Under the pieces are notes generated by a model. That model was not told where the DNA came from. It made no database searches and saw only the letters and a program-made list of their open reading frames with translations. From the NCBI RefSeq assembly GCF_002295115.1, contig NZ_NSFV01000006.1, positions 198,501 through 262,500 on the forward strand: a stretch of 64,000 nucleotides of DNA. Reading direction: 5' to 3'. This document shows positions 6,718 through 17,122 of the stretch, piece by piece. Position 1 is the first letter of the stretch, and every line of letters begins with the position of its first letter. The DNA is from Mesorhizobium sp. WSM4311 (GTDB taxonomy: Bacteria; Pseudomonadota; Alphaproteobacteria; Rhizobiales; Rhizobiaceae). A program made the translations under genes and the position numbers.

Positions 6718-9699
6718 GCGGCGCGTTCCGCATCCCGAGAGCCGGTCGCCTCAGCCAGGCCAAGACCGCGCGGTTCAGCTTCGACGGCCAGTCCTATACC
6801 GGCATCGAGGGCGACACGCTGGCCTCCGCGCTGCTTGCCAATGGCGTGCATCTGGTCGGCCGCTCGTTCAAATACCACCGGCCGCGCGGCTTCCTGTCGG
6901 CCGGTGCGGAAGAGCCGAACGCATTGGTGCAGATCGTGCGCGACGGTGCGCGCAAGACGCCGAATGTGCGCGCCACCGTGCAGGAGCTCTATGACGGGCT
7001 CGCCGCCAATTCGCAGAACCGCTGGCCGTCGCTGTCCTTCGACGTCGGCGCGGTCAACGACCTGGCGTCGCCGATGTTTTCGGCCGGCTTCTACTACAAG
7101 ACCTTCATGTGGCCGAAGGCGGCCTGGAAAAGCTTTTACGAGCCGAAGATCCGTGAAGCCGCCGGCCTTGGCGTTTCGCCCGACAAACCCGATCCCGACC
7201 ATTATTCGTCGCGCTACGCGCATTGCGACGTGCTGGTGCTGGGTGGCGGCGCGGCCGGGCTCGCGGCGGCCTTGGCGGCAGCGGAAACCGGCGTGCGCGT
7301 CATCCTCGCCGACGAGCAGGCCGAGTTCGGCGGCAGCCTGCGTTTCGAGACGGGTGCCAGGATCGACGGCCAGGACGGTTTTGCCTGGGCGCAAGCGGCG
7401 ATCGCCAGGCTGAGCGCGATGGACAATGTCCGCGTGCTGCCGCGCACGACGGCTTTCGGCTATTACGCGCAGAATTTCGTCGGCCTGGTCGAGCGCGTCA
7501 GCGATCACCTGAAGGCTCCCGGCCATGATTTGCCGCGCGAGCGGCTGTGGCAGGTGCGGGCCAAGCGCGTCGTGCTGGCTTCGGGCGCCATCGAACGCCA
7601 CATGGTGTTCGCCAACAACGATCGGCCGGGCATCATGCTGGCGGGCGCGGCGCGCACCTTCCTCAACCAATATGGCGTGGCGGTCGGCAGGAATATCGGC
7701 GTCTACACGGCCAATGACTCGGCTTACGCCGCGGCGATCGATCTGAAAAAGGCCGGCGTCAACATCGCGGCGATCGTCGATCTGCGCGACAACCCGACCG
7801 GTCCGGTGATCGACGAGGCGCGGGCGCTCGGCATCGAGATCAATTTCGGCCGCGCGGTGATCCGTGCCGGCGGCAAATTGCGCGTGTCCTCGATGACCGT
7901 GCAGCCGAAGAATGGCGGCGGCGAGCGCACCATTTCCGTCGATGCGATCCTGATGTCGGCCGGCTGGACACCGTCGGTGCATCTGTTCTCGCAGTCGCGC
8001 GGCAAGGTCGCCTTCAACGACGAGACCAAGCGCTTCGTGCCCGGCACCTATGCGCAGGATTGCGTCTCCGTCGGCGCCTGCAACGGCACGGATGGCTTGT
8101 CGGCGACGGTGGACGAGGCCTATGCGGCCGGGGCCAAGGCGGCCAAGGATGCCGGTGCGAAAACCGCCAAGGGCGCCAAGCCGAAGGTCGACGCCTCGGA
8201 AAGCTGGTCGCGCGGCATGCTGGGCGCCGCGCCCGGCGCCGGCCCGGACACGACGGTGAAGGCCTTCGTCGACTTCCAGAACGACGTTACCGCCAAGGAC
8301 ATCCGCCAGGCGGTGCATGAGGGCATGCGCTCCATCGAGCACGTCAAGCGCTTCACCACCAACGGCATGGCGACCGACCAGGGCAAGACCTCCAACATGC
8401 ACGGCCTGGCGATCGCCGCGGAGACGCTGGGCAAGCCGATCCCCGAGGTCGGCCTGACGACCTTCCGCGCGCCCTACACGCCGGTCACCTTCGGCGCGAT
8501 CGTCAGCCATGCGCGTGGGCCGCTGTTCGACCCGACGCGCAAGACGGCGACGCATCCGTGGGCCGAAGCGCAAGGCGCGGTCTTCGAGGATGTCGGCCAG
8601 TGGAAGCGTGCCTGGTATTTCCCGAAAGCTGGCGAGGACATGCATGCCGCGGTCGACCGCGAATGCGTCGCGGTCCGCACGACCGCCGGCCTGTTCGACG
8701 CCTCGACGCTCGGCAAGATCGAAGTGGTCGGGCCGGATGCGGCCAAGTTCATGGAACTGCTCTACACCAATCCGTGGGAGAAGCTCGAGCCCGGTCGCTG
8801 CCGCTACGGCATCATGCTGCGCGAGGACGGCTTCATCTACGATGACGGCGTCGTCGGCCGGCTGGCGCCGGACCGTTTCCATGTGACGACGACGACCGGC
8901 GGTGCGCCGCGCGTCATGAACCACATGGAAGACTATCTCCAGACCGAGTTCCCGCATCTGAATGTCTGGCTGACCTCGATCACCGAACAGTGGGCGGTCA
9001 TCGCGGTGCAGGGGCCGAAATCGCGCGACATCATCGCGCCGCTGGTCGAAGGCATCGACATGTCCGACGAGGCGCTGCCGCACATGTCGGTGCGCGAAGG
9101 CAAGATCTGCGGCGTGCCGACAAGGCTGTTCCGCATGTCGTTCACCGGCGAGCGCGGCTTCGAGGTCAATGTGCCGGCCGATTACGGCCAGGCCGTCTGG
9201 GAAGCGCTGTGGGCGGAAGGCCAGAAGCACGGCGCCACCGCTTACGGCACGGAGTCCATGCACGTGCTGCGCGCCGAGAAGGGCTACATCATCGTCGGCC
9301 AGGACACGGATGGCACGGTGACGCCGAACGATGCCGGTCTCGACTGGGCGGTCGGCAAGAAGAAGACCGACTTCGTCGGCATCCGCGGCATGGCGCGGCC
9401 GGACCTGGTCGCCAAGGGCCGCAAGCAACTGGTCGGCCTCAAGACCAAGGACCCGAAGGTGGTGCTGGAGGAAGGCGCGCAGATCGTCGAGGATCCGAAG
9501 CAGGCAATCCCGATGAAGATGATCGGCCACGTGACGTCCAGCTACTGGTCGCAGAATTGCGGCCGTTCGATCGCGCTGGCGCTGGTTGCCGGCGGCCGCG
9601 ACCGGATGGGCGATACGCTCTACGTGCCGATGCCGAACGGGGTGATCGAAGTGGAGGTTACCGGCATGGTGTTCTTCGACGAGACGGGAGGCCGCCTCA

Positions 9700-9707
<8 letters not shown>
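6714..9707 (+). CDS. soxA: Sarcosine oxidase subunit alpha
   Basis: A 997-aa large subunit. Order of parts: a small N-terminal 2Fe-2S-ferredoxin-like fold without obvious cluster cysteines (residues 10-100, with GRSFKYHRPRGF), a pyridine-nucleotide/FAD domain with VLVLGGGAAGLAAALAAAE near residue 172, and from about residue 600 a GcvT-like aminomethyltransferase domain that binds folate (FDASTLGKIEVVGPDA; YGTESMHVLRAEKGY). Full length for the family. It overlaps soxD by 4 bp and soxG by 8 bp, so the subunits are translationally coupled. Confidence 0.95.
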
Positions 9708-10580
<873 letters not shown>

Positions 10581-10636
10581 TTTTCAGCAATTTTGGTCGA
10601 CAGGCATCTTTCCAAGGCATCGCCAGTTGGGATATT

Positions 10637-10648
10637 CAAAGCGCTTTG
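10637..10648. promoter_or_regulatory. Perfect 12-bp palindrome before the thuA-like gene
   Basis: CAAAGCGCTTTG is a perfect inverted repeat ending 11 bp before the start codon and abutting the GGAGGA ribosome site. The shape, a central GC with AAAGCGCTTT, is that of LacI/GalR-family operators. S. meliloti thu genes are controlled by the LacI-type ThuR, but no such regulator gene is in this window. Confidence 0.5.
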
Positions 10649-10659
10649 GAGGAGGAAAA

Positions 10660-11445
10660 ATGCCGATAAAAGCTGTTGTCTGGGGCGAGAACGTCCATGA
10701 ACAGACCAATGCCGCCGTGCGTGACCTCTATCCGTTGACCATGCATGGCACCATTGCCGCGGCGCTCAACCAGGACAAGGGCATCGAGGCAACCACCGCC
10801 ACCTTGCAGGAGCCGGAGCACGGGCTGAGCGAGAAGCGCCTGGCCGCCACCGACGTGCTTTTGTGGTGGGGCCATGCCGCGCATGGCGAGGTCAAGGACG
10901 AGATCGTCGAGCGCGTGCAGAAGCGGGTTTGGGAAGGCATGGGGCTGATCGTGCTGCATTCCGGCCATTACTCGAAAATCTTCAAGCGGCTGATGGGCAC
11001 GCCCTGTTCGCTGAAATGGCGCGAGGCGGGCGAGCGCGAGCGTGTCTGGGCGATCAACCGTGGTCACCCGATCGCGCAAGGCATCGGCGAATGCTTGGAG
11101 ATCGGCGAGACGGAAATGTATGGCGAGCCCTTCGCGGTGCCGGAGCCGCTGGAGACGGTCTTCGTCTCCTGGTACGAGGGCGGCGAGGTGTTCCGTTCCG
11201 GGCTGACCTACCAGCGTGGCGCGGGCCGCATCTTCTATTTCTCACCCGGCCACGAGACCTATCCGATCTACCACAATGAGGGCGTGCAGCAGGTGCTGCG
11301 CAATGCCGTGCACTGGGCGCACAATCCGGCACCCGCATGGTCCGGCATCACCAATGCGCCGAACGTGCCGACGGATAAGGCCAAGGAGAAGATCGTGCAG
11401 AAGGGCCTGCGCCTGCATGCCGATGGCGATAAGGGGTTGAGTTGA
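10660..11445 (+). CDS. ThuA-like (trehalose utilisation) domain protein
   Basis: A 261-aa protein of the ThuA family, a glutamine-amidotransferase-like fold. Seen: MPIKAVVWGENVHEQTN at the start, VLLWWGHAAHGEVKDE in the middle, GLIVLHSGHYSKIFKRLMG and RGAGRIFYFSPGHETYP, all typical of rhizobial ThuA. S. meliloti ThuA works with ThuB in a disaccharide route through 3-keto sugars. The start has a strong GGAGGA site; an upstream frame is discarded. It is followed after 16 bp by a Gfo/Idh/MocA oxidoreductase, matching the thuA-thuB order, but no thuEFGK transporter is present. Confidence 0.88.
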   Translation: MPIKAVVWGENVHEQTNAAVRDLYPLTMHGTIAAALNQDKGIEATTATLQEPEHGLSEKRLAATDVLLWWGHAAHGEVKDEIVERVQKRVWEGMGLIVLHSGHYSKIFKRLMGTPCSLKWREAGERERVWAINRGHPIAQGIGECLEIGETEMYGEPFAVPEPLETVFVSWYEGGEVFRSGLTYQRGAGRIFYFSPGHETYPIYHNEGVQQVLRNAVHWAHNPAPAWSGITNAPNVPTDKAKEKIVQKGLRLHADGDKGLS

Positions 11446-11461
11446 TGGGGAACCTGATCTG

Positions 11462-12511
11462 ATGCATCGCCTGCTCTTGCTCGGCACCGGCTGGATCGCC
11501 GGACATCATATCGAAGAGTTCGCAAAGGTTCCTGGTTGCAGCATCGTCGCCTGCGTCGATCAACTGCCTGGCCGCGCCGCGGCGTTTGCCGCTGCCAACG
11601 ACATCGGCGCTTCTTTCGAGAGCCTTGAAGCGGCGATCGCCTGGGGCGATTTCGACGCCGCCATCAACGCCACTCCGGACGGTGTGCACAAGGCGACGAC
11701 GCTGGCGCTGCTTGCCGCGGGAAAACATGTCTTTTGCGAAAAGCCGCTGGCACCGAACCATGCCGATGCGCTTGCCATGACCGAAGCGGCCGAGGCCGCC
11801 GGCCTCGTCAACATGGTCAATCTCACCTACCGCAATTCACCGGCGATCCAGGAAGCACGGCGTCTGGTGTTGGCGGGCGCGATCGGCGAATTGCGCCATG
11901 TCGAGGCGAGCTACAAGCAGAGCTGGCTGGTCAGCAAATCCTGGGGCGATTGGCGCGTCGAGGACAAATGGCTGTGGCGACTGTCGACCCGGCACGGTTC
12001 GACCGGGGTTCTGGGCGATGTCGGCATCCACATCCTCGATTTCGCCACCTATGGCGCGGCCCAGGATATTGTCAGCCTGCACGCCGACCTGGTGACGTTT
12101 CCGAAGGCCGAAGGCGACCGTATCGGCGACTATGTGCTGGACGCCAATGACAGTGTGGCGATGACGGCACGGCTGGCATCCGGCGCGCTGGCGACGATCA
12201 TTGCAAGCCGCTACACAACCGGCCATGGCAATGACCTGTCGCTGACGCTGCACGGCACCGAAGGAGCGCTCAAGGTCGAGACCGATGGCAAGGCAGCGCG
12301 GCTGTCGGCGTGCCTGGGAGAGGATGTCGATGTTCAGCTCTGGCGAGAGCTGGCCCTGCCGGATGTCAAGCGCAACGCCCGGCGTTTTGTCGACGCGCTG
12401 GATGCCGGGCGGAATGGCGACCCGTCCTTTCGGCGCGCCGCCGACATTCAGAAGCTTATCGACGCCGCCTTCGAGAGTTCGGCGAGCAGGCTGCCGATCT
12501 CGGTCGGCTGA
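11462..12511 (+). CDS. Gfo/Idh/MocA family oxidoreductase (ThuB-like position)
   Basis: A 349-aa NAD(P)-dependent sugar-type dehydrogenase. The N-terminal Rossmann fold has LLGTGWIAGHHIEEF, FCEKPLA near residue 98 (the conserved EKP lysine), and a C-terminal mixed fold. It probably oxidises or reduces a sugar ring carbon, paired with the ThuA-like protein before it. The glycine pattern GTGWIAG is slightly unusual for the family but acceptable. It is the last gene of the pair; a GC hairpin lies in the gap to the convergent gene. Confidence 0.87.
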   Translation: MHRLLLLGTGWIAGHHIEEFAKVPGCSIVACVDQLPGRAAAFAAANDIGASFESLEAAIAWGDFDAAINATPDGVHKATTLALLAAGKHVFCEKPLAPNHADALAMTEAAEAAGLVNMVNLTYRNSPAIQEARRLVLAGAIGELRHVEASYKQSWLVSKSWGDWRVEDKWLWRLSTRHGSTGVLGDVGIHILDFATYGAAQDIVSLHADLVTFPKAEGDRIGDYVLDANDSVAMTARLASGALATIIASRYTTGHGNDLSLTLHGTEGALKVETDGKAARLSACLGEDVDVQLWRELALPDVKRNARRFVDALDAGRNGDPSFRRAADIQKLIDAAFESSASRLPISVG

Positions 12512-12627
12512 CATCCGGCCATCGCAGCGGTTGGCAGTCTTGGCGCCTTCAGCACCGCCTTCAGCGGCAAGGTTGGCTGCGTACGACCTCAGGCGCAGAC
12601 CCTGGGCTGGCTGTGAGTCTCGTCCAT

Positions 12628-12646
12628 GCCCGGGGAAACCCCGGGC
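12628..12646. terminator. GC hairpin between convergent genes
   Basis: GCCCGGGG and CCCCGGGC flank AAA, a perfect 8-bp stem between the ends of two convergent genes (12511 and 12663). No T run follows on either strand, so it may act as an RNA 3' end stabiliser or a weak bidirectional terminator. Confidence 0.4.
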
Positions 12647-12662
12647 GGGTATGCGGTCGATC

Positions 12663-12911
12663 TTAGAAGGCGCTCGGCAGGATCCAGGGATTGATGCTGA
12701 TGCCAAGGCGCGGGCCCTTGCCTTCAGCAGTATTTTCCGCGGCGCCCTTCTTCTCGACCGAGCCGGTCGAGGCGCAATCCAGCTTCACATTGGTCTTAGT
12801 GTCGACGCAGGTCGCGGCCGGCAGGTGCTTGACCGGCTGGGTGGTGCCGGCGGCGAAGGCCGAACCGGAAAGTGCCAGCACGGCGGCGAGGGTGAGGAGT
12901 GTCTTTTTCAT
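12663..12911 (-). CDS. Small secreted protein with two cysteines
   Basis: An 82-aa protein: signal peptide MKKTLLTLAAVLALSGSAFA, then about 62 mature residues with two Cys (ATCVDTKTNVKLDCAS), likely a disulfide, and a C-terminal SINPWILPSAF. No family recognised. GGAGA lies ahead of the ATG. Its promoter (-35 TTGAAC, -10 TATCTG) is covered by a box that also occurs in the promoter of the neighbouring TetR gene, so it is probably that regulator's target. Confidence 0.8.
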   Translation of the reverse strand: MKKTLLTLAAVLALSGSAFAAGTTQPVKHLPAATCVDTKTNVKLDCASTGSVEKKGAAENTAEGKGPRLGISINPWILPSAF

Positions 12912-12945
12912 CGTCAGTCTCCTTTTTCGACGAGTGAATTTCTTT

Positions 12946-13018
12946 CGTACATGTACGGTGCTGCGTACAGATACGTCCGCCGATCGCGAAGTTCAAGTCA
13001 AGATCGTACGCGTACGAT
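12946..13018 (-). promoter_or_regulatory. Promoter with three TetR-type boxes
   Basis: Three copies of a 12-bp box lie in front of the small secreted protein: CGTACATGTACG (12946-12957), CGTACAGATACG (12964-12975) and CGTACGCGTACG (13005-13016, inside a 16-bp perfect palindrome at 13003-13018). A minus-strand promoter, TTGAAC at 12996-12991, a 17-bp spacer and TATCTG at 12973-12968, places the middle box over the -10. A matching box lies in the TetR promoter. Binding by that TetR is inferred. Confidence 0.65.
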
Positions 13019-13098
13019 AAATTTTTTGTTAACCAAGAATTTGCCCTCGGTTTGGTTCGAAAGGTGGCGAGGAAGCGTGGAAACGAAGGAGATGTCGT

Positions 13099-13743
13099 TC
13101 AGCAGTTGACCGGTGTGTCGGTCAATGGCGGCACGTTCTGGGTGCTGAGTGCGGCCAGTTGGAAATCGCACATGCGTTTCACGAAAGCCTGCGGGTCGCC
13201 GAAGGGGTAGAAGGGAAAGGTGATCAGCAGCGAGATCGTGCCGTGGCCGACCGCCCACAACATGGTGGCGATGGCGCGCGGATCGCCTTGCAGTTTTCCG
13301 GCGGCGACGCAGGCTTCGACCCGCGTGATCAGCACCTTCATCGCCGGGTTGGCCTCGTGCATTTCTTGAAAACTCCGACCTTCCGGCGGCCTGGTCTTTT
13401 CGGTCATGAAAACCGTGCGGTATTCATTGGGATTGCCGAGGCCGAAGGCGGCATATTCAGTCATCACCGCCTGCAAGGCCTCGATCGGATCGTCGGACGG
13501 ATGCTCCTCGATGCGGCGGGCGAGCGTTTCGAAGGCGTCTTCGGCCAGCGCGAACAGAATGTCCTGCTTGTCGGCGAAATAGGAATAGACCGACATCGGC
13601 GCATAGCCGACCCGCTTGGCCAGTTTGCGGATGGTCAGGCCCTCATAGCCTTCTTCCTGAACGAGCTTATGCGCGGCTTCGACCAGTTCGGAACGCAGCT
13701 CGGCCTTCTGTTTTTCGCGGCGTTTCTGGACGCTCAGCGGCAA
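13099..13743 (-). CDS. TetR/AcrR family transcriptional regulator
   Basis: A 214-aa repressor-type regulator. The helix-turn-helix is at about residues 34-60 (GLTIRKLAKRVGYAPMSVYS, then YFADKQDIL), and the rest is a helical ligand domain with WAVGHGTISLLITFPFYPFG, as in TetR_C_33/WHG-type regulators. The start is TTG at 13743; no ATG lies before the HTH core and AAAGG is about 10 bases upstream. It has its own promoter with a perfect TATAAT and one CGTAC box in the spacer, so autoregulation is likely. Probable targets are itself and the secreted protein downstream, possibly also the acyl-CoA genes behind it. Confidence 0.9.
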   Translation of the reverse strand: MPLSVQKRREKQKAELRSELVEAAHKLVQEEGYEGLTIRKLAKRVGYAPMSVYSYFADKQDILFALAEDAFETLARRIEEHPSDDPIEALQAVMTEYAAFGLGNPNEYRTVFMTEKTRPPEGRSFQEMHEANPAMKVLITRVEACVAAGKLQGDPRAIATMLWAVGHGTISLLITFPFYPFGDPQAFVKRMCDFQLAALSTQNVPPLTDTPVNC

Positions 13744-13790
13744 GTCCGGTGCCTTTCGGTGGTGTCTGGGGTTGGCGGTATCTGGGCTAA

Positions 13791-13818
13791 ATTATATACG
13801 CTGTACGGAAACGGACAA
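13791..13818 (-). promoter_or_regulatory. Promoter and operator of the TetR gene
   Basis: On the minus strand TTGTCC (13818-13813), a 16-bp spacer and a perfect TATAAT (13796-13791) form a sigma-70-type promoter. The spacer holds CGTACAGCGTAT (13807-13796), which matches the CGTAC boxes in front of the secreted protein. Occupancy of this box would block RNA polymerase. Confidence 0.65.
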
Positions 13819-13847
13819 GGGCGCCGCAGGTTCCCAAGCGGGAGGCA

Positions 13848-14624
13848 TCAGATCGCCCCGACGCCACCGTCTATGGCCAGCGCATGGCCGGTCATGAAGG
13901 AGTTGGCCGGGTCGGCGGCGAAGAGGATGGCGGCGGTGATTTCGTCGACCTCCGCCACGCGTTTCATAGGCACGCCGCGTGTCAGTTCGGCCAACGCTTC
14001 TGCCTCCGGGGCACCCGAGGCGCGCACGAAACTGTCCACCATTGCCGTCCTTGTGTGGGCCGGGCAGATGGCGTTGATGCGCACACCCTTGGTGGCATAT
14101 TCGGCGGCCGCCGATTTGGTCAGCCCGACGACGCCATGCTTGGCGGCCGCATAGACCGAGAGTTTCGGCGCGCCGACCAGTCCGGCAACCGAGGCGATAT
14201 TGACGATAGCGCCGCCCTTGGCCGTCGCCCCGAACTGGCGCTCCATCTGCGGGATCTGGTGCTTCATGGCATAGAAGACGCCAAGCAGGTCGATCTCAAG
14301 CACGCGGCGGGCCTCGTCCGACGGAACCTGCGGCAGGCGCACGAGACTCTGGACGATGCCGGCATTGTTGATGGCGACATCCAGCCTGCCGAATCTTTCG
14401 ACCGCCAGCCGGACCAGGTCCTCGGACAATTTTTCGTCCGCTACGTTGCCGGCCAGGAACGCCGTCTCGGCGGGCAAGGTTGCGGCGAGATCGGTGAGCG
14501 CCTTTTCGTCGATGTCCGACAGCACCAGCCGCGCGCCCTCGGTGGCAAAGCCTTTCGCAGCACCCCGGCCGAGGCCGCCGGCGGCGCCTGTGATCAGCAC
14601 CGTTGCCCCGTCAAAGCGGCCCAT
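13848..14624 (-). CDS. SDR family oxidoreductase
   Basis: A 258-aa classical SDR: TGAAGGLG at residues 12-19, NNAG near residue 88, catalytic YAAAK in VYAAAKHGVVGLTKS, C-terminus GHALAIDGGVGAI. Probably a hydroxyacyl- or alcohol-oxidising enzyme. It lies 12 bp after the phosphotransferase gene, in line with MaoC and another SDR, so a role in acyl-CoA catabolism is likely. The ribosome site is GGGGAG. Confidence 0.88.
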   Translation of the reverse strand: MGRFDGATVLITGAAGGLGRGAAKGFATEGARLVLSDIDEKALTDLAATLPAETAFLAGNVADEKLSEDLVRLAVERFGRLDVAINNAGIVQSLVRLPQVPSDEARRVLEIDLLGVFYAMKHQIPQMERQFGATAKGGAIVNIASVAGLVGAPKLSVYAAAKHGVVGLTKSAAAEYATKGVRINAICPAHTRTAMVDSFVRASGAPEAEALAELTRGVPMKRVAEVDEITAAILFAADPANSFMTGHALAIDGGVGAI

Positions 14625-14636
14625 AATGGCTCCCCG

Positions 14637-15671
14637 TCATGTCTGCCCGTCGATCAGTCTGGCGGCGAGATGCGACAGCAGCTTCACCGCCTCGCCATAG
14701 GTCCTGGCCTTTTCGGGATTGGAGGCATTGCCGTCCAGCGCGCGCTTGTAGACGCCCTGGCAGATCGCCGCCAACCGGAAGAAGGAGAAGGCGAGGAAGA
14801 AGGTCCAGTTGCCGATGCCGCTGAGGCCGCGCTGCCGGCAGTAGGCAGCGACGTAGTCTTCCTCGGAAGGCAGGCCGAGCGCGGCGCGGTCGACGCCGCC
14901 GAGGCCGCGAAAGCCGGAAGCATGCGGCAGGCGCCATTGCATGCATTGATAGGCGATATCGGCAAAGGGGTGGCCAAGCGTCGACAACTCCCAGTCGAGC
15001 ACCGCGATGACCCTTGGCTGGCCCGGCGCGAAGACCAGATTGTCCAGCCGGTAGTCGCCATGCACCAGCGATATCAGGCCGTCATCGGCGGGCAGGTGCG
15101 TTTCCAGCCAGGCGATCAGTCGGTCCATGTCGGCAATGATGGCGGTTTCGGAGGCGCGGTACTGGCTGGTCCAGCGTGCCAGCTGCCGTTCGAAATAGTT
15201 GCCCGGCCGGCCGAAATCGGAGAGACCCACCGCGTCGACATCGACATCGTGCAGGGCCGCGAGCGTGCCGTTCATTGCGTCGTAGATGGCGGCGCGTTCA
15301 TCGTTGTCACGTGCCTCGGGCAATGCCGGATCCCAGAAGATACGGCCGTCGAGGAAATCCATGACATAGAACATGCGGCCGATCGGCGAGTCCTCGGCCG
15401 ACAGATGCAGCATTTCGGGCACCGGAACGGCAGTGCCGAAAAGGGCCTTCATCACGCGGAATTCGCGGTCGACCTGATGCGCCGATTTCAGCAACTGCCC
15501 CGGCGGCTTGGCGCGCAGCACATAGCGGCCACTGGCCGCCGTGATGAGATAGGTCGGGTTGGACTGGCCGGATTTGAATTTTTCGATTGAAGCAAGCCCG
15601 AAAAAGCCGGGTATTTCCGCCTCGAGGTAAGGCGCAAGCGCTGCCTGGTCGAGCGCGTTGGGGTCGATCAT
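14637..15671 (-). CDS. ACAD11-type phosphotransferase family protein
   Basis: A 344-aa APH-like kinase. FKSGQSNPTYLI (residues 32-43) is the nucleotide loop typical of the kinase domain of ACAD10/11, HGDYRLDN has the catalytic Asp at 206, and DWE at 226-228 is the metal-binding motif. In human ACAD11 this domain is fused to an acyl-CoA dehydrogenase, and in Pseudomonas the LvaA kinase phosphorylates 4-hydroxyacyl-CoA. Here kinase and dehydrogenase are separate genes (dehydrogenase at 17123). Its start overlaps the MaoC stop by 4 bp. Confidence 0.88.
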   Translation of the reverse strand: MIDPNALDQAALAPYLEAEIPGFFGLASIEKFKSGQSNPTYLITAASGRYVLRAKPPGQLLKSAHQVDREFRVMKALFGTAVPVPEMLHLSAEDSPIGRMFYVMDFLDGRIFWDPALPEARDNDERAAIYDAMNGTLAALHDVDVDAVGLSDFGRPGNYFERQLARWTSQYRASETAIIADMDRLIAWLETHLPADDGLISLVHGDYRLDNLVFAPGQPRVIAVLDWELSTLGHPFADIAYQCMQWRLPHASGFRGLGGVDRAALGLPSEEDYVAAYCRQRGLSGIGNWTFFLAFSFFRLAAICQGVYKRALDGNASNPEKARTYGEAVKLLSHLAARLIDGQT

Positions 15672-16153
15672 GCGGTCTCGGGCTGGCGTTCGATCAGCGT
15701 CAGCGTCAGCCAGCGGGCGGTCAGGGCCGGTTTCTTCGAGCCCTCGATCTCGATCGTCACGTCGTGCGCCGTCTGCACCCAGCCCGAGGGTCTCACCTTG
15801 ACGTCGGCCAGCACGAAACGGGTGCGGATGCGCGCGCCGGTCTTCACCGGCGCCAGGAAGCGCAGCGAATCGAAGCCGTGGTTGACGCCCATCTTGCTGT
15901 TTTCCAGCGGCGGCATTGTCTCGAACGTCATTGCCGACAGCAGCGACAGCGACAGGAAGCCGTGCGCGATGGTGCCGCCGAACGGCGTCTCGCGCTTGGC
16001 CCGCTCGGGATCACAGTGGATGAACTGGTGGTCGTCGGTGGCGTCGGCGAACTGGTCGATCATGCGCTGCGTCACCACCCGCCACGGCGAAACGCCAACC
16101 TCCTTGCCGACACTGGCCAGAAGCACATCGAGACTGATCGGTTCCACGCTCAT
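15668..16153 (-). CDS. MaoC family dehydratase
   Basis: A 161-aa hot-dog-fold hydratase with ADATDDHQFIHCDPERA around residues 37-52 (the R-specific enoyl-CoA hydratase Asp/His motif) and GTIAHGFLSLSLL after it. It likely hydrates or dehydrates an enoyl/3-hydroxyacyl thioester. It sits between the kinase and an SDR in a compact minus-strand operon. The ATG at 16153 follows GGAGGAC. Confidence 0.9.
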   Translation of the reverse strand: MSVEPISLDVLLASVGKEVGVSPWRVVTQRMIDQFADATDDHQFIHCDPERAKRETPFGGTIAHGFLSLSLLSAMTFETMPPLENSKMGVNHGFDSLRFLAPVKTGARIRTRFVLADVKVRPSGWVQTAHDVTIEIEGSKKPALTARWLTLTLIERQPETA

Positions 16154-16192
16154 GTCCTCCAGTTCACCTCCGGCTTCTACGGCCGGAAAATG

Positions 16193-17008
16193 TCATTCCT
16201 TGAACAAGGTCAATCCATGCTGCACCGACTGCCCGCCGTCGATCGGCAGGATGGCGCCGGTGACATAGCTGCCTGCACGGCTGCACAAATAGAGCGTTGC
16301 GCCGGCAATGTCATCCGGTGCGCCGATACGGCCGATCGGAACATGGTTGCCGACATGTTTGGCCTGCTCATCCGTACCGGTGGCAAAGGCCGTCATGCGG
16401 CTCTGGAAAGGGCCGGGGGCGAAGGCGTTGACGGTGATGCGGCGAGCGGCGAATTCGAGTGCGAGCGTACGCGTCAGGTGATGCACCGCGGCCTTGGACG
16501 CCGTGTAGGAATAGGCGTCGTCGGCCAGCGGCTGCGTCCCCATCACCGAACCCAGATTGATCACCCGGGCCGGATCGGCGTCGCTTGCCGCGGCCTCGAG
16601 CAGCGGCAGCAACTCGCGGGTCAGGTGGAAGACGGCGGTGACATTGACGCCGAGCACCTTGGCCCATGCCGAATAAGGAAAACTCTCCAGCGGCGCGCCC
16701 CAGGAAACGCCGGCATTGTTGATCAGGATATCGAGCTTGGCGGTCCGCGCCTTGACCTCGGCGACGAGTGCGGCGATGCCGGCTTCGCTGGAGACGTCGC
16801 CGGCAAAGCCCTCGGCCCGGCCAGGGGCGCCAAGTCCGTTCAACGCATCGGCGACCCTGATGCAATCCTGGCCCTTGCGCGAAGCGATCATCACGCTGGC
16901 GCCGGCCTTGACCAGCGCTGTCGCCGCCATGCGGCCGATGCCGGTCGCCGCGCCCGTCACCAGCGCGGTCTTGCCGGCCACCGAAAACAGCTCGTCGAGA
17001 TAGGCCAT
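16193..17008 (-). CDS. SDR family oxidoreductase (RhlG/3-oxoacyl reductase-like)
   Basis: A 271-aa SDR. TGAATGIG is near residue 18, NNAG near 97, and the catalytic YTASK lies in the second half, with C-terminal GAILPIDGGQSVQHG. The longer loop after the catalytic serine (INLGSVMGTQPLADD) is as in RhlG-type reductases. It is the first gene of the minus-strand acyl-CoA operon and is divergent from the acyl-CoA dehydrogenase over a 114-bp gap that contains a TTGACA at 17048-17053. Confidence 0.87.
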   Translation of the reverse strand: MAYLDELFSVAGKTALVTGAATGIGRMAATALVKAGASVMIASRKGQDCIRVADALNGLGAPGRAEGFAGDVSSEAGIAALVAEVKARTAKLDILINNAGVSWGAPLESFPYSAWAKVLGVNVTAVFHLTRELLPLLEAAASDADPARVINLGSVMGTQPLADDAYSYTASKAAVHHLTRTLALEFAARRITVNAFAPGPFQSRMTAFATGTDEQAKHVGNHVPIGRIGAPDDIAGATLYLCSRAGSYVTGAILPIDGGQSVQHGLTLFKE

Positions 17009-17122
17009 TCCAATCCTCCGCGCTCTGCCCTGGGCAAAGAGTTCGCGTTGACAAGGCTATCCGAAGTACGGTCATCCTTGCCACGGGTAAATTGCCGGGC
17101 CTCTATGAAGGGTTAGCGACCG

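Noticed and set aside
13884..15590. Plus-strand open frame of 568 codons
   Set aside because: Antisense to the SDR and kinase genes, whose motifs and 4-bp gene junctions are clear.
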